NCBI GenBank assembly: GCA_038380795.1
Contig: CM076269.1
Location: forward strand, 1,860,001-1,924,000
Source: Pyrocephalus nanus
Taxonomy: Eukaryota > Chordata > Aves > Passeriformes > Tyrannidae
DNA: 64,000 nt
Reading direction: 5' to 3'
In this document: piece by piece, positions 1 through 13,300 of the stretch
Layout: the number at the start of each line of letters is the position of its first letter
How positions within the stretch are numbered: position 1 is the first letter of the stretch
Position numbers and translations under genes: made by a program
The notes under the pieces: generated by a model
Databases searched by the model: none
Told to the model about the DNA's origin: nothing
Seen by the model: only the letters and a program-made list of their open reading frames with translations

Positions 1-1141
1 GAGACTCATGAATGGGAATACAACCATTGTATTTATTTTAGGTTCTGACTGCAAGCATAGAATTGACAGCAAACTAGAAAAATAGAGAAAAAGTATAGAT
101 CCAGGAAGGCTGAAAACTGAAAAATATTTCTTTAATGTGTTTTATAATTATTTTTCTTATTTACCTGGAGCAAAAAATTCTTTGCCAGTTCCAGTTTATT
201 TAACTCATTTTCTTTTGAATCCATTTTAAATGAAATATTAATTTCAGAATAAAAATTCAGAAAGGTTCTCTTAGAAAATGCCAAAGTGAAAGATTTTTGT
301 ATTTCCCAAATGGAACATTTCAGTTTCAAAAGGTGTCAAACCAAAATGTTTCATTTTTTTGAGCGAAGCTATTTGCATAAGTCAGCCTGAATTTGCTAAT
401 CAGTTCTCTCCTCCCACTCAAAAAAGGGTTTTTTGTTTGTTTTGTTTTGTTTTGTTGCCCTTTTTTTAACAACTTTGTTTTTCATCATTTTCAACTCTGC
501 ACTTGAGTCCTTGTGTGCTGGTTTTTTATCTGGAAAATATTATTTTACTGAAGGGAAAATACAGTATCACACTTTCTACACTGAGGTAGAAAGCTTGATG
601 TGAAAAAGAAAATAGGTGAGATGGGCTAACAAAATAATTTGATTATTAAAGTATGAGCAGAAACCATCAAACTCTTTGAACAGTTTGAATTTCCATCTCT
701 CAGTATTTCAAAGTTTGCCCAGAAAACGTGTGTGTGTTCTGTACACTTCTTCTACCCACAGATTCTATAGCATGCTAACCTTTCTGTGCACAGAAAAAAA
801 GACTCAAAAAACAGAAGTTCCAGAATTTGGAAAACCTTAGGAAAATAAAATAAAAAAAAAAAAAATTAAAAATAAATTAAAAAAAATTACTCAAAAATTC
901 TCAGGAGTTCAAAAGTATAATGAAGATTTGCATGGTCAAAATATTTATGGGACCAAAAATAGCAGTACAGGATGTTTCAGCAGCTGAGTATTTCTGCATG
1001 ACTATGGACCACTGTTGGAATTGTTGTTCTTGCAAAAGGAAGATGCAGTATCTGATGCTAAAGCCTTTCTATTATTTTTTGGGTTCCAGTTACCTGTTTC
1101 TAGCTGTGTGAAATGTCTAAGTGATAATGATACGTAATGAT

Positions 1142-1194
1142 AAATGACATCTAAAATAAATGATATGCATGTCATGACAAATGACATCTAAAAT
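1142..1194. repeat. Short direct repeat pair, 16 bp
   Basis: AAATGACATCTAAAAT occurs at 1142-1157 and again at 1179-1194, separated by 21 bases that include ATGCATGTCATGAC. The ATGTCAT/ATGACAT halves also form a small inverted repeat. Confidence 0.7.
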
Positions 1195-2404
1195 CTTACT
1201 CAGTTTTTAGATACTTGAGAAGGGACACTGAATGTCCTGTTTTTCAGAGGCCATTTCTTATCTCCTTTTTACTGTGTATATTCTTCAGTAGCTGGGCAAG
1301 CTTTGCACATCTCAGTGAAACATTCCTCAGATTGTAAAATCCCACCTACAGCTCACCTTGGAACCTTAAATTCATATTATTTACCTGCCTGTGTATGCCA
1401 CACCCTTTATGTACCTAATCCTTCAAATATTAAGACAACCCTGCAATGTTTACTCATTTTAACTGTCACTTTGGTACATGATGCAGAATAGGAATTAAAC
1501 TGTGATCTAAACAAAGGCTTCAAGACAAATCCATAGTTCAATTTTTGTGGCAGCCGTAGTAATTTCCAAATGTTTCCATCAAAAAAAATTCGAAATTAAT
1601 GTGGAAATATTTTTTTCTAGTCCTGGGTCTAAATATTCACTTCTTCAGTTGTCTCCTACTTAGCCCAAACTGCATCACCAGACTTTTTCCTGACAGTCAC
1701 TCGCTTTGCCATCCATGACCTGCAGCACTTTATTGTCATTTGTGCTCTCACAAAGTGCACCAGTGGTGTCTCTTGCAGCTTCTGAATAGATGATTTACAC
1801 TTTACTTTGGTCCACGCTTGGCTTGGCAGCTTTTCTCTTTAAATGCTTCTGTATCAAGTGGAAGCTCTGACAAATAATCAAAGGCTTTCTCCATCAGAGA
1901 TTACGAAAATCCTAAAATTATTTTAAAAGAGTGAAAAATATTTAGTTTAGTTAACATTGATAAGCTGTATTTCCAGTAACACTGAAATGAGTAAAGGGGC
2001 CGTGGTGAATCATACACTGTTAGTATGGGTTTTGTTTGATCTTGGTCACAGAAGTATTATTTTCTTCTGAAGTCTGAGTGTAATTTATTTGTCAGGTTGA
2101 ATGGTCAGAGAGAAAGTTGTTCGTTGACCCAGAGAAATGTATGGTGTCTTCATGATGATGAAGAACATAAAAGAGTCTCCTTCTTGGGAAATATTAGAGT
2201 TGATAGGGAGTGTTTGAAGAAGAAAGTGTCAAAGAGACTGACAGCAACACGGACAAAAGGAGGAAGGGAAATAGAAGATGAGAGGCCGAATTTGTTCTCT
2301 TTGGGATTTCACATTTAGGAATTTTAACAAAGAAAGGGTCATTATCTGGGCAGAATAACTTCCTGGACCCATCCTTTATCTCTTCTTGTCCTTTCATGTA
2401 ATTG

Positions 2405-2430
2405 AAAAAAAAAAAAAAAAAAAAAAAAAA
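2405..2430 (+). repeat. Poly-A run (26 A)
   Basis: An uninterrupted run of 26 adenines followed by GGG. No upstream polyadenylation signal or retrocopy body was recognised, so it is called only a homopolymer. Similar runs of 15-17 A occur at 10779-10795, 25036-25050, 60599-60615 and 60790-60805. Confidence 0.9.
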
Positions 2431-5150
2431 GGGTCTTTCACACAGACAAACAGTACAGGAACTGGAGGAAAAACAGTGGACAGAGGAGAAAATTCCTCTG
2501 GCACCCAGCTTGTCAGTGCTTCCCGTGGGGCAGGATGTGGCAACATCTCACTTGCACCCTGGGTTCACTGCTCTTTGGAGCCTCCCTGTCCCTCTGAAGA
2601 TGGGAACAGTTAGTTGTGCTCTTTTAATGTTCTTTTGGTTTGCTTTGGGTTTTTTACTAGTTGCTAGGCTTCTCCAGGGCTGTGTTAATTCCTTTCACAA
2701 GGTGTTTGATCTGGGGCTACTCGTTTACTAATCCAGCCCTCCTTAATCAAAGAGAAATTCCACCCGTTATCCATAATCCAAATGTAACATTATACATTAA
2801 ACCAAATATTTGCTATACTGTATGAAGTCCACACAGGTTTGTTGTTTGCTTTCTTTTCCATGGATGGGGTTTATTGGATTGTGTATCCCAGTAATACAAG
2901 CTGTGAAAGGCAAATAAGCTCTGAAGTTACATAATATTCTGCTGGCATTTGATTTATTATTTCTCTCCTTGGCCTCATCCTTAACCCTACCCACCTTAAA
3001 CCTCAGACTCTTAACCTAGTCTAATTCAAATCCTCACCTCTTGCCTGGCTTCAGTCTGGTGAATCTCTTCTGACTTGGTACAAAAGAAATAACTCCCATC
3101 AGAGCCCCTGGGAGTGGGGCTGTCCTCAAGCAGGGAGTTAGTTTGGCCATTGGAATAAAAAAAGGGAAGGAGGTGAAGGAGTTATGAGGTTAACAGGAGG
3201 TCTGCAATGAAAATATTCAGAGCAGGGATGATGAACTACATAATTAACTCAGATTCCATCTAATTGCACAACTTACTTTTCCAGTCCTTATGATTAGCTG
3301 TGGGTCAGTTCTCTAATTCTGCCACCTCGTTATGCATCTCTACAACAAAACAGAGTATTATTTTTCCATAACCCTCAGAGTGTGCCATTTTTATGGAGCA
3401 GAGTAAACAATCGTAAAAATCCATGGTTATAACAGCAAACTTTAATACAAAAATAGTGATATTATATATGTGATGAGCTCCACACAGGAAAAAGGGAGTG
3501 GTGAATCCAGGGGACAGGAGACTCCTTCATCAGAACAAGAGCCTGGATGAAGGGTCTCCCCCATAAACAGCTCCAGTAGGTTTAGCAGAGCAGCAGTTTG
3601 TGCTTAATTTAGGATTGTTCTAGAGTGTCTGCATTGGCAGGAAGTTGAAAAATACACGAAGAGGTGTAGGGTGGGTGTGTACATACACATATATGCAATC
3701 AGGTGTTCGTGAAGTTTGCTGTACTTGAGGACTGTAAAACCCAAGAAAATGAGACACAACAGAAGGGCTGTTTCCTTTGCAACTTTGCTTTGCAAATATC
3801 TAATAACTGTGTAGTAAATCTTTCCTAAAGAAAACAACAAGCAAAACTCTACTCTGGATTTTACTGTGCCAAATTCAGAGACTACTCCACCATTAAAGTG
3901 TGAAACAAGGGTATTTCAGCCTTGATTTAATTGCAAATCTCAGCCCAATCTTAACTAAGGAGTCATTAGCAATACACCATTATCAAAGAAATAATTCAGT
4001 GTATTTACAGTGCTGTTTTCATGCCAACCTCCCACCCTCAGTTGTACCATTCAGCAGGAAGGAGAGTTTTCTACTTGATAAGGCTCTGGATAAAAGATGC
4101 TACTGGCCAAAATCCAATCCTACCATTTATACAGGTTGTAGATGAAATTCTCCTGTTCCTTCTAGACACACTTTTAACTGCTATATATGTAATTCATCCT
4201 GGCAAGTATGTAGCATTTATAGCTACTGTGTACCTTTAGAATGACCAATATTTATGCAAAAAGTAATACAGTTTTTTGAGTGGATGTGTGTGAAATGCAG
4301 GCTGGCTTTGCTACAACGTGTTAACAATTCAGAAATGCTCCTGACAGCCAGATGTTCAGCTCTTTTTCTGTCTGAGGCTTTGGCTGCAGGTTGTTTTAGG
4401 GCAGTATTTTGGTTTGCTGCATCTTTAAATTTAGCTCCACAGGGTTGAGGAATTCAGACATTTTAGTTTCTGGTCCAGGTAAACAAGACGTGGAAGAACT
4501 CCTTTGACTTTCAGAATTGCACTTAGAGATCCTTTTCTCATCTTAGCTGATCAATGAAGTGCAAACTCCTCTGATTGACTGCGAGTTTCCATTTATACAA
4601 TGGTCCATCACAGTGTTTGTGAGGGTCTTGGCTATTTGCTGTGGGTCAGCCCAGTTGTGAAGCCAGCTTGCATGAGGGCGAGACTTAAAACATAGATTTT
4701 TCAATTTAATGCCCAATCAATTTCATATGACAGCTTAATTGGCTCTGCTATAGTTCTTAGTGGGTAGAGGAGCAGTTCTAAGGACTGCTCATGAAATAAA
4801 AAAGAAATACTTTGATGTTATGAGAGAAAGGGCCTTGATCAGCAATCTGCACATTCCAGCCCCCATCTGATGTACATGAATGCTCAAAGGTCTCCCATGA
4901 AAGTGCTTTTGGGGCTTAATTATCTCTTAGAAGGAGCTAAATATGGTATCAAAGCAGGATGGTCCCAGGCAAGACAGGTGTAAGCACTTAACCTCACTCT
5001 CAGTTTAATTCCTGGGATTCAGCTCTTGTGAGCACAGAAATACCATTCTTTGAAAACACTGGGATGAGGTAATTCAGTCTCCCAGGCTGCAGGGCTGAGC
5101 TCTGAATCAAAGTTTACAGAAGAAATGCCAGTCCTAGTATCTATCTCTCA

Positions 5151-5206
5151 TAATATATACATACATATATATGTATATATATAAATATATATATATGTAC
5201 ATATAC
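5151..5206. repeat. TA-rich microsatellite
   Basis: An imperfect (TA)n/(TACA)n tract of about 56 bases, with ATATATGTATATATATAA in the middle. It is self-complementary and likely length-variable. Confidence 0.85.
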
Positions 5207-6140
5207 AAGGGAAAAAGAATGAAAGGTGTGTTATAATTATGTCAGTATTACTAAGAATAGCTGTTAAATAGAAACTTAGGGTAAACATGTTGTGTTCCTC
5301 ATGTATTGCCTGCACTGGAATGTAGACTTTGGCTTCTTTTATAGTCAGATTCATTATTTGAACATATTTATTAATTTTTAATCAACGTGCTTCATTTTCA
5401 AATAGCTTTGTACTTTCCCCACATGCCAACACTTTATACTTTATTTAAAATTGCATGATAGAAGTGAATATCTGATTATGAAAGCCCACTGCAAAGCACT
5501 GTCTGCTTACTCATTGTAAAAACAAATCAAACATCCAAACATGATTTTTAATACAAGCCCGAGATCAAAGGACACAGTGGCTGTGTTCTTCAGAAAACAG
5601 CAAAGAATCCCTATTTTAATGTGTTTGAATAGGGCAGGTGGCACCAGCAAATTACATTACAGTCCTTCAGTAATGCAACAAGGAAAACAAGCAATAAAAG
5701 ACAACTTATTTGAACTCAGGGCCACAGTGAATAGTTGGTTTTGTTTTAAAAAGCTCTGTCCTTGTCAGTGTACTGTCATTACTGACAAAAAAAAATTTTG
5801 GCACCTCCTCACATCTTAGAACCTTTTCTTTTCAAATAAGGATCCTGCCCAGCTGCATCTTCACTAAATCTTATTTAAGGATTTATTTACTAGCAAGGCT
5901 TCCAGGTAGTCAGGAGATCACAGGCAGTGGTTTCTTATGGGCCCCTGAACTGATTTAGGGTGTGAATTTGGACAGGTGATAAGGAAGGAAATTGTGTTCA
6001 CTTTGTTACAGGCATAGTTCTGTTGGGAGACTGAAGGAAAAGACTAAATTATGTTTGATCCTTGCTTGTGCCAGGACTCAAAACTCTCCATGTGCTGGAG
6101 AGACAACGGGTCCAAATAACTGCAAGAAATCGTGAGCCAT

Positions 6141-6164
6141 AAAAATAAATAAATAAATAAATAC
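6141..6164. repeat. (AAAT)n microsatellite
   Basis: About five AAAT units following GAGCCAT. Confidence 0.85.
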
Positions 6165-6895
6165 AAGTCAGTCACATTGCACTTGATAAAAATGAACTAA
6201 ATCCAGAAAAATTTAACTTGACTCACAGCCAAAACACTTCTTTTCTTCAGAAATAGCTCCTAATTGAAGATGAAAATAAAACAGACACTAGAAATGTCAA
6301 TTAAACATGTTTTTTTCAATCTGTTTGTTATAGTTTTTAGCTCTTCATACATGGACAGACTTCTCCTTTCAAATCATTACTAGTCTTTATTTTTAATTTT
6401 TAAGGAAAGGAATTATTTTTCTCCCATGGAGCACGACAGTGTATGTGTGATTAGTATGTTCTTAAAGACTGTTTTGCATGTCATTTTCCAGCATTCAATA
6501 ATTTCCTTTATTTATTCACAAAATACACTAGAGATATCATCTTTAAGAATTTCTAAAATGGCTAATGCAAATTACTGCTACCTCTTCTGATCACCTGCTT
6601 GCTGCTGCACTATAAACACAAATTACAGAGTTAGACCTTGTAATAGCCTCTATGAAGACTCATTGTATGAGAACCTGGAATAGTTACACCTAAGAGACTT
6701 CAAAAAATTCATCTCCTTTTCAGTGCTTATTCTGTTTATTTTCAGTGTTTTTGAACTAAACAATGTGACCTGGGAAGTCTGGTTGATTGTTCACTTCCCT
6801 GTTACATGTGTCCTGTGAGAAAGATTTGCTAGAGTTTTCTCAGGAATTAATATACGTCAAAACCTGGGAAATATATACAAATTGCTCTCTTTTTT

Positions 6896-6916
6896 GTTGT
6901 TGTTGTTGTTGTTGTT
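6896..6916. repeat. (GTT)n microsatellite
   Basis: About seven GTT units in a T-rich stretch, ending about 70 bases before the CR1 fragment. Confidence 0.85.
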
Positions 6917-6987
6917 TTGTTGGGTTTTTTTAAAAAGAAAAGGACTCTTGCAAAATGTCAGTCAGGAACCGTATTTGATCTTTTCAG

Positions 6988-7228
6988 CTGTGCCAGGGAG
7001 GTTTAGGTTGGACATCAGGAAGAAATTCTTTCCAGAGAGAATGATCAGACACTGGAAGGGGCTGCCCAGGGAGGGAGTGGATTCTCCATCCCTGGAGGTG
7101 TTTAAGGACAGACTGGATGTGGCATCAGTGCCATGGGCTGGGAACCACGGCGGGGTTGGATCAAGGGTTGAGATTTGATGATCTCGGAGATCTTTTCCAA
7201 CCCGGTTGATTCCGTGATTCTGTGATTT
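6988..7228 (+). mobile_element. CR1 LINE 3' end, sense orientation
   Basis: The segment carries the 3' untranslated part of CR1 retrotransposons. Visible landmarks in order are GGTTTAGGTTGGACATCAGG, AAGAAATTCTTT, ACTGGAAGGGGCTGCCCAGG, CATCCCTGGAGGTGTTTAAGG, GATGATCTC, CTTTTCCAACC and the terminal GATTCCGTGATTCTGTGATT. CR1 copies are usually truncated at the 5' end, as here. It is the least decayed repeat in the window, so probably the youngest. It supports an avian or other sauropsid source. Confidence 0.93.
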
Positions 7229-7439
7229 TCCTTAAGGAACGGTTTACCACTTTGGTGGAATGGTTTGAAAGGTTTGATCCTCAAAAGTTTTACAGTCTGG
7301 CAGCTGGTTGTGTGAAGGTGCAGCTGAGTTTGGTGCTCGCCTGCCATGTGATGGGAATGGTGCGTGGTCTGGGCAGGAGAGGCTGCACCTCCTTCCTCCC
7401 ACCCCTCCCGTGGGGGAACCGTGTTGCTGTCACACAATC

Positions 7440-7815
7440 CACTACAACAAACACCCTGCAGCTCGGGGGAGAACCGGCCTGGAACCCTAAACCCTTACTT
7501 GCAACTCGACTGCTCGCAGCTGGAACAGCTGCGGGTTTGTTATTTGTAAAACATCTATGAATTTCACCGCAAGCCCCTCTCGCGGCAGCATCTGCGAGTC
7601 AAACTGTTCCGCAGCTGTTCCTTCCCTGCCCGCGGCTCCCGCAGCTCCGCTCCCTCCGCAGCCGAAAAGATTCCAAACGACGGGGCAAGGGGCTGGTTCT
7701 TCCCCTAAAACCTTCTCGCCCGTGCCCAGAGTCCCTGCCGGTGTTTAAGTGGCAGCTATTGATATTTAAATTTCACCCGTTCTCTTGGCAAACCGCTCAG
7801 AAACGCGCGAGGTGT
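7440..7815. promoter_or_regulatory. Isolated CpG-rich patch with E-box cluster
   Basis: I count roughly 20 CpG dinucleotides between 7440 and 7750 in an otherwise CpG-poor region, with a clear rise in G+C (for example CCCGCGGCTCCCGCAGCTCC near 7629). CAGCTG E-boxes occur at 7301, 7321, 7517, 7526 and 7612. There is no convincing coding frame. It could be an unmethylated regulatory element or the promoter of a non-coding RNA. It is about 21 kb upstream of ADGRL4. Confidence 0.4.
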
Positions 7816-10277
7816 TTTTCTTACCTTAAGAGAGTAAGAAAAAGGGGAAAAAATAAAATAAAAGTATTTCCATTAAGAAAGGGGGGAAATGAACCAGAGG
7901 CTGCGGAGAATCGAATGAATATCCAACAAATGTTGTTCCAAGCTTATCTTCACATGAGCAAGTCAGCTCAGAAGCCCCTTAATAAATGGCCTTATCAGTA
8001 AACCTCATAAACTATAATTTCTTTTTTACAATGTGGATATATTTTAGGTTTTATTTAAAAGCTTTTACTGATAACCCAATCTGCAGAATCAGTTACTTAT
8101 TTTTAAGAAACACATCACATTTACAGATTGGTGGAAACTGTTTGAAGCTTTATTTGGTTGGTTCTTTGTCAGACAAGGGCAATGGAAAAACAGATCAGAG
8201 ACTAACCAGTGACTTCACACTTGGAGAGAGTTCCTTGGCTTTTCAGGAGTCCATATTGTTCGTTTAAATTACCAGCACAGGATATCTAAAGATTGTCATG
8301 TTCAGATAAGAATTCTCTGAGACTTAGGACCTTCCCCAGGTTTCATCTGAGTCTGCCCAAGGTCAGATCTTGAGCCATGACTTTTTCATGTTTCATCCTG
8401 AAAGACACAGGGAAGTATTTCTGGTTTAGAAAGCTTGGGCAAAATTAACTGATCAGAGAAATATGTGGTCTGCCTGTACGTGATGGAGAAATTCTAGTCC
8501 TTCCATGCATTGGAACGGAAACTTGTAATTTTATGATGGGAACTGTCATGCCTGAAGTGTGATGGGTTCTTACTGACTTCAGGAGGGGTTGCATTTGAGG
8601 ATGATGGAGTCATCACTTTCTCGGTTTTCAATAGATCTGGAGATTTTTTTCCAAGGGAGGAGCTCACACTCTAAATGTTAATTCCTGATTTGAGCTACCT
8701 TAAACTTCTCAGGTGGCAGCGACAGTGTAAAAGCAATTAGTGGGGAAAAAAAATCCACCGTGACACATTTTTGGAACTCCCCTCCCAGTGACAGCACATG
8801 ATCCAAGAAGAGGCTTCAGCTCTTAAAAAAATGACCAGCTGAGCAAAATCTGCCATGGTTTCATTCTAGTTTGAACTTGAAAAAAAAACAAACACCAAAA
8901 CTAAAAACAAACAAACAAAAAAACCAGCAGAAACCCTCAGTGTTTTTTATTTTATTCTAGCTTTGCTGAAATTTGTCTTTGATATTAAGATACCTAGATT
9001 AATCTGATCATCTCAAATCATCTATCAGTGAAGTGGATCTATTTATTTATTTTGAATTGATCATTTATTTCCCTTTCCATTCCTCAGGTTTCTGTTCAGA
9101 CCATTCTCAGCTGAAGTTGCTGGATGGTTTGGCTTAAGTTCTGTGAGGAAGTTTTTAGATCAGCTTTTGTATCAAAGGCAATACAAACAATTCAAATCAC
9201 TTTTATTTCAGAGACTTTGAAGCCAGCTAAAATATTACATTGGGCATATAAGAACACTTGGCATTCCTGTGTTTCCCCCTCCATCTTCCTCCCCCTCCCC
9301 AAGGTAATAATTCTGTTATACAGATATAAATGAAGACACACTGTAAACATGGGAAGATACATCCTTTGTACCAGGTTTAGTAGAGAAAATGGGAACAGAA
9401 CAGCTGAGTGGTTGTTGTGCTTTCTACCATTAGCAAAGCATCTTTGGGCAGGTTTCATACCTGGCATTCCCAATGAATTAGTGAGCATTTCTGCCCCCCC
9501 TCCATTTAGCAGGTGAGGATTAAGAGGAACATCATACTGCAGGTATCATTAGGCAAAAACAATGGATATTAAGCCATTATTTGTGCGTTAGCAAGTTTTC
9601 CCCAGGTAGGTTTTATCATTTCAAGACATTTTGTTTTGTGTTGTTCTTCTTTTTTCTGTCTAATCACCTCTAAAATTATGAACACTCCAAGAATAAAACA
9701 TCCTGAATAGCAAAGCAGCTTGAAATATTCATAACTAAGCATGCAACTGGTAATGCTCATAAACAAAGTTGTTTGGAGACCCCTTTATTAATTTTTAATT
9801 TATTTTCAGTCAATTCCTTATTACTTCCAAATTCCTGTAGGGGATTCTGTTAATTAGTCATGTGTAAAATATTCATTAAAAACAGCTTCCTATTTTCTTG
9901 TTTTATTGCAAATTTACATTTCTAATCTTATAACCAAAATAAATGCCATTGGGTAGAGAGACCACATTCATTTTGATCAAACCCTTGAAATAGAAACCCA
10001 GAGAATAAAAGATATGGTAATAAAATCCTAGTTACATTGTGCTTCCAACTCACTAGAAACAGGTATGCACATTTCAAACTGTTATCTACTTCAGATATAA
10101 ACAACAGACATTTTAGATTATTTTAGGAATTATTGTTAGGGGAGAAAAAAACACCCCAACAAGCAAAAGTCTTCCACTGGCGCTTTCCATGGGCATTTAC
10201 CTTTCAGAATTTGATAGGTCCAGTTGTAAAATAAAGACATTGCTTTTGGAATCTGCCCCAAAAGGGAGGAAAAAATT

Positions 10278-10357
10278 ATTATTATCTAATGATTAAATAG
10301 AGGAAATAGTAATAATCATTATTATCTAATGATTAAATAGAGGAAATAGTAATAATC
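10278..10357. repeat. Perfect tandem duplication, 2 x 40 bp
   Basis: The 40-base unit beginning ATTATTATCTAATGATTAAA is present twice head to tail (10278-10317 and 10318-10357) with no mismatch. The lack of divergence suggests a recent duplication, or an assembly or polymerase artefact. Confidence 0.95.
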
Positions 10358-13300
10358 AATCCCTCTGGACTCAGTTCTCTCTGGTAAACCCTGACCTGTA
10401 TTTCTGGCCTTGTGACTTCTTTGGTCTTGTACTCAACTTTAAATGTGTGTTATTCCATTTATATTTTCCTATGCTATGTTATAGGTCCCTTCTATGGAGG
10501 TGAGGCTCTAGCAGTATTTCTTCGTTTTCTCATCTACTTTGGTAATTATCAGCATAAAGCATAGAGGAACAGTTCCAACAAACATGTAAGCATCGATAAA
10601 ACTTCTGTGTGCAGATCAGAAGCCAAGCCCATAACCTGGCAGAGATCTCCATAAAATCAGGGACTATTATTTTCTCTCAATGTGACCCATCTCCCACTGA
10701 TGTCAGGCATATGGTTAATTTGCTAAAATAAAGCCAGCTTGGTTTCTTCCTCTTTTGTTGTCAGGGTGGCTGATACTCAAAAAAAAAAAAAAAAACCAGC
10801 TATTATTCTGCTTCATTTTTCTGGAGAAAAGACACTAAAAGAGCAGGGAAAAATACTCTGGAAATTGTATCTACTGTTGAGAAGCAAACTGTGAATATAG
10901 GTCATGGCAAAATATTGTCCAAAGTCACAGTCTTGACTTTTTAATCTCTTTTCACACCAAATACAAAGAGGCTGATAAAGTTTCCTGCTAGGAAGAGGAG
11001 ACAGGAAAAAGTAAAAGCACATCCTGTTAGAGGGATGGGAATGACAAATTTTTTATATACAAAGGAAAAATCTAGAAAACATTGGACAATGAAAACTAGT
11101 ATTCCAGTTCCAGCAGATCTGGACTGGAAGTGGAATGACTGATTTCTGAACGAGCACACTGAGGCAAATCAGCATAACTTGGCTCCTGTCAGCATTTCTG
11201 GTTTGAGACATTTCTTCCCCCATCAAACCAACCCAATTGAAGGAAAGGAGGGCTGGTAGGCTCAGTGGCATCTCAACTAGGGCAATCTGCATTGTATGTT
11301 GAATTTCCATTTCATGAACCGCTTCTCCCTTTGGGATACCATTTACAGAAAAAAAAAAAATCCACTGGACATCAAATGCAAAGACTGTGGTATTCTAAAC
11401 GTAATTGGGGCAATTTAGAATTGCTTTTGAAGCTTCTCTCTGAATTGGGAATGTTGCTGACCTGGATTCTGCCACTCAGTATTGTAAGCAGGCTGTCACA
11501 CTCCTGGAAGCAGCGAGACACTGCAAGTGCTTAGGCTTGGTAGAGTTTTCTACTCAGCTCGAGCCAAGTGCCCATCACTATGCAGAAAGCAAGGTTTATG
11601 TCCCCCTGTATTCACCCCAGGAGAAAACTGGTTTTTCAATGGCCTTTTTATGTGTACTCTTCCCCTACTTCACCCACTTTATCCCCGTCACTGTATTTGT
11701 AATAATTTTCTAAGTAACACTTAAAAAATTGGTTTATAGATTGTGACTCACCATCTCTTCCCTTCCTTGATGGAAGAGCTCAAAACTGCTGCTCCATCAA
11801 TACCCAGAGTCCTCCTCAGATGCATTTAATGTGTGTAATATTTTATATTATATTTCTACGGCAATAATTATATATTGCTGCTCCAAATCCCAATAACAGA
11901 TTTGATCAAGACCAAATTAATCACTGCCTTAAAATCATTAGAGATTATGTAGCCTGGTGCTGCCTGAGCTGAACCATGACTCAGCCTGGTAATACTCTGT
12001 GTGAAAACTAATCACCATCCACCATATCATCATCTTGAGCCAGCAATTCATCTCCATTATCTCAGTGGCTCTTCTGATTGCAACTAGATCAAAAAACATC
12101 TTGCTGAAGTCCAGCTTAATTTTACCTCATCTTTTTTTTGCCCAACTCAGTGTGTGGAAAAAGTCGATCGGCGATGTTAGCCCGAGTTCAGCAAGCGCAA
12201 GCCGACTCTGCTGAGATGTTTTCCACTCCATCAGTTCTCATCAATTAATTCCCCTGTGATCCTCTCAGGTTCTTCACCTGGAACAAAAGCCAGGTTAAAA
12301 GTTTACATGTCCCGGTCACTCGTCCTTTCCTCTCTGTTTAAACTCGAGCACCACGTTTTGTTTCACATTTGGGTAGTGAAGCCTGGTCTGCAAAATCTGT
12401 CAGATCCCCTGCTGTCATCTCTGCTGGTTCCTTATCCCCAAGCAGCAAAGACCTTCAGATTCTGAAGTCTTCTTTGGTTAACTCAAGTGTGTGTTTACAT
12501 TCCCTTCACTGAAAATGGGTTTAATATTTTCCCTTTATTTTCTGGGGTTTTGCATCCGGTGCATCTCTGCTTCTTTAAATCCTAATAAAAGCATGAAGAG
12601 AAGTATTTACCCAGTAATTTTGCCATGCTTTAGGACCTCGGTGGATGTTTCCCCTTCTCTGTTATTCAGAAATCTTCCTTAGTCTTTTGTTTTCCTTTCC
12701 CCTGGACATTTTTTGAAAATTCTGTTCTTTTTTTTTCTCTAATATTCCAGCACACTGGAGTTCATTATATTTTGAAGCATCTCATTTTCCTCCTTCAGTT
12801 CTTGACTGCTAGAATGCATTTCAAGTGTGTTAGGAGCATTTTTAATCGCTCTCTCTCTCTAAAGAAGTGTTATGCAAATCTCTTCTGTACTGAATACACT
12901 TCTGTTCTGAAGGAGAAGGGTTTTAATGTTTTAGTTGAAATTCTTCAAATACAAAATCCACAACACTAAAACGTTAAATAATAAGAAGTGTGACTTTACA
13001 TCACAGCAAAAGTTTTAACAAGGGACTTCCATAGGTCTCAGTGAAATAATTAGGAAAGGAACAGTGGAATATGTTATTCCTATGGCAAAGTTACAAAGCA
13101 CATCTCTTTGGAGACGTTGTGTATGTATTTGTACAGAAACCGAGACAATTTCCAATTAGGCTTATGTTTTGATTCTTTTGCCCTGTTAATCCAGTCAGCC
13201 AGTACAGGGCCAAGCTGGTAGGGTTGAGTGCAGGAATGGCTGCCTTAATTCTCTCTTTGGGGCTTGGTGAAGATCCTCAATTTTTAATGTTCTCTGTGTT

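Larger units (their letters stand above)
1..6895. other. Intergenic 5' flank, no gene recognised
   Basis: AT-rich DNA with short simple repeats: an A/T-rich run at 845-890, poly-A at 2405-2430, a TA-rich microsatellite at 5151-5206 and (AAAT)n at 6141-6164. Open frames are short, overlap on both strands and match nothing I know. Synteny knowledge places a large gene-poor interval upstream of ADGRL4 (towards ADGRL2) in human, which agrees. Confidence 0.7.

Noticed and set aside
2386..2430. Poly-A run as the tail of a processed retrocopy
   Set aside because: No polyadenylation signal, cDNA-like body or target-site duplication was seen around it.
12040..12130. Possible CR1 antisense fragment (CTTGCTGAAGTCCAG string)
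   Set aside because: One short string resembles the LINE consensus, but the flanks do not extend the match enough to call it.
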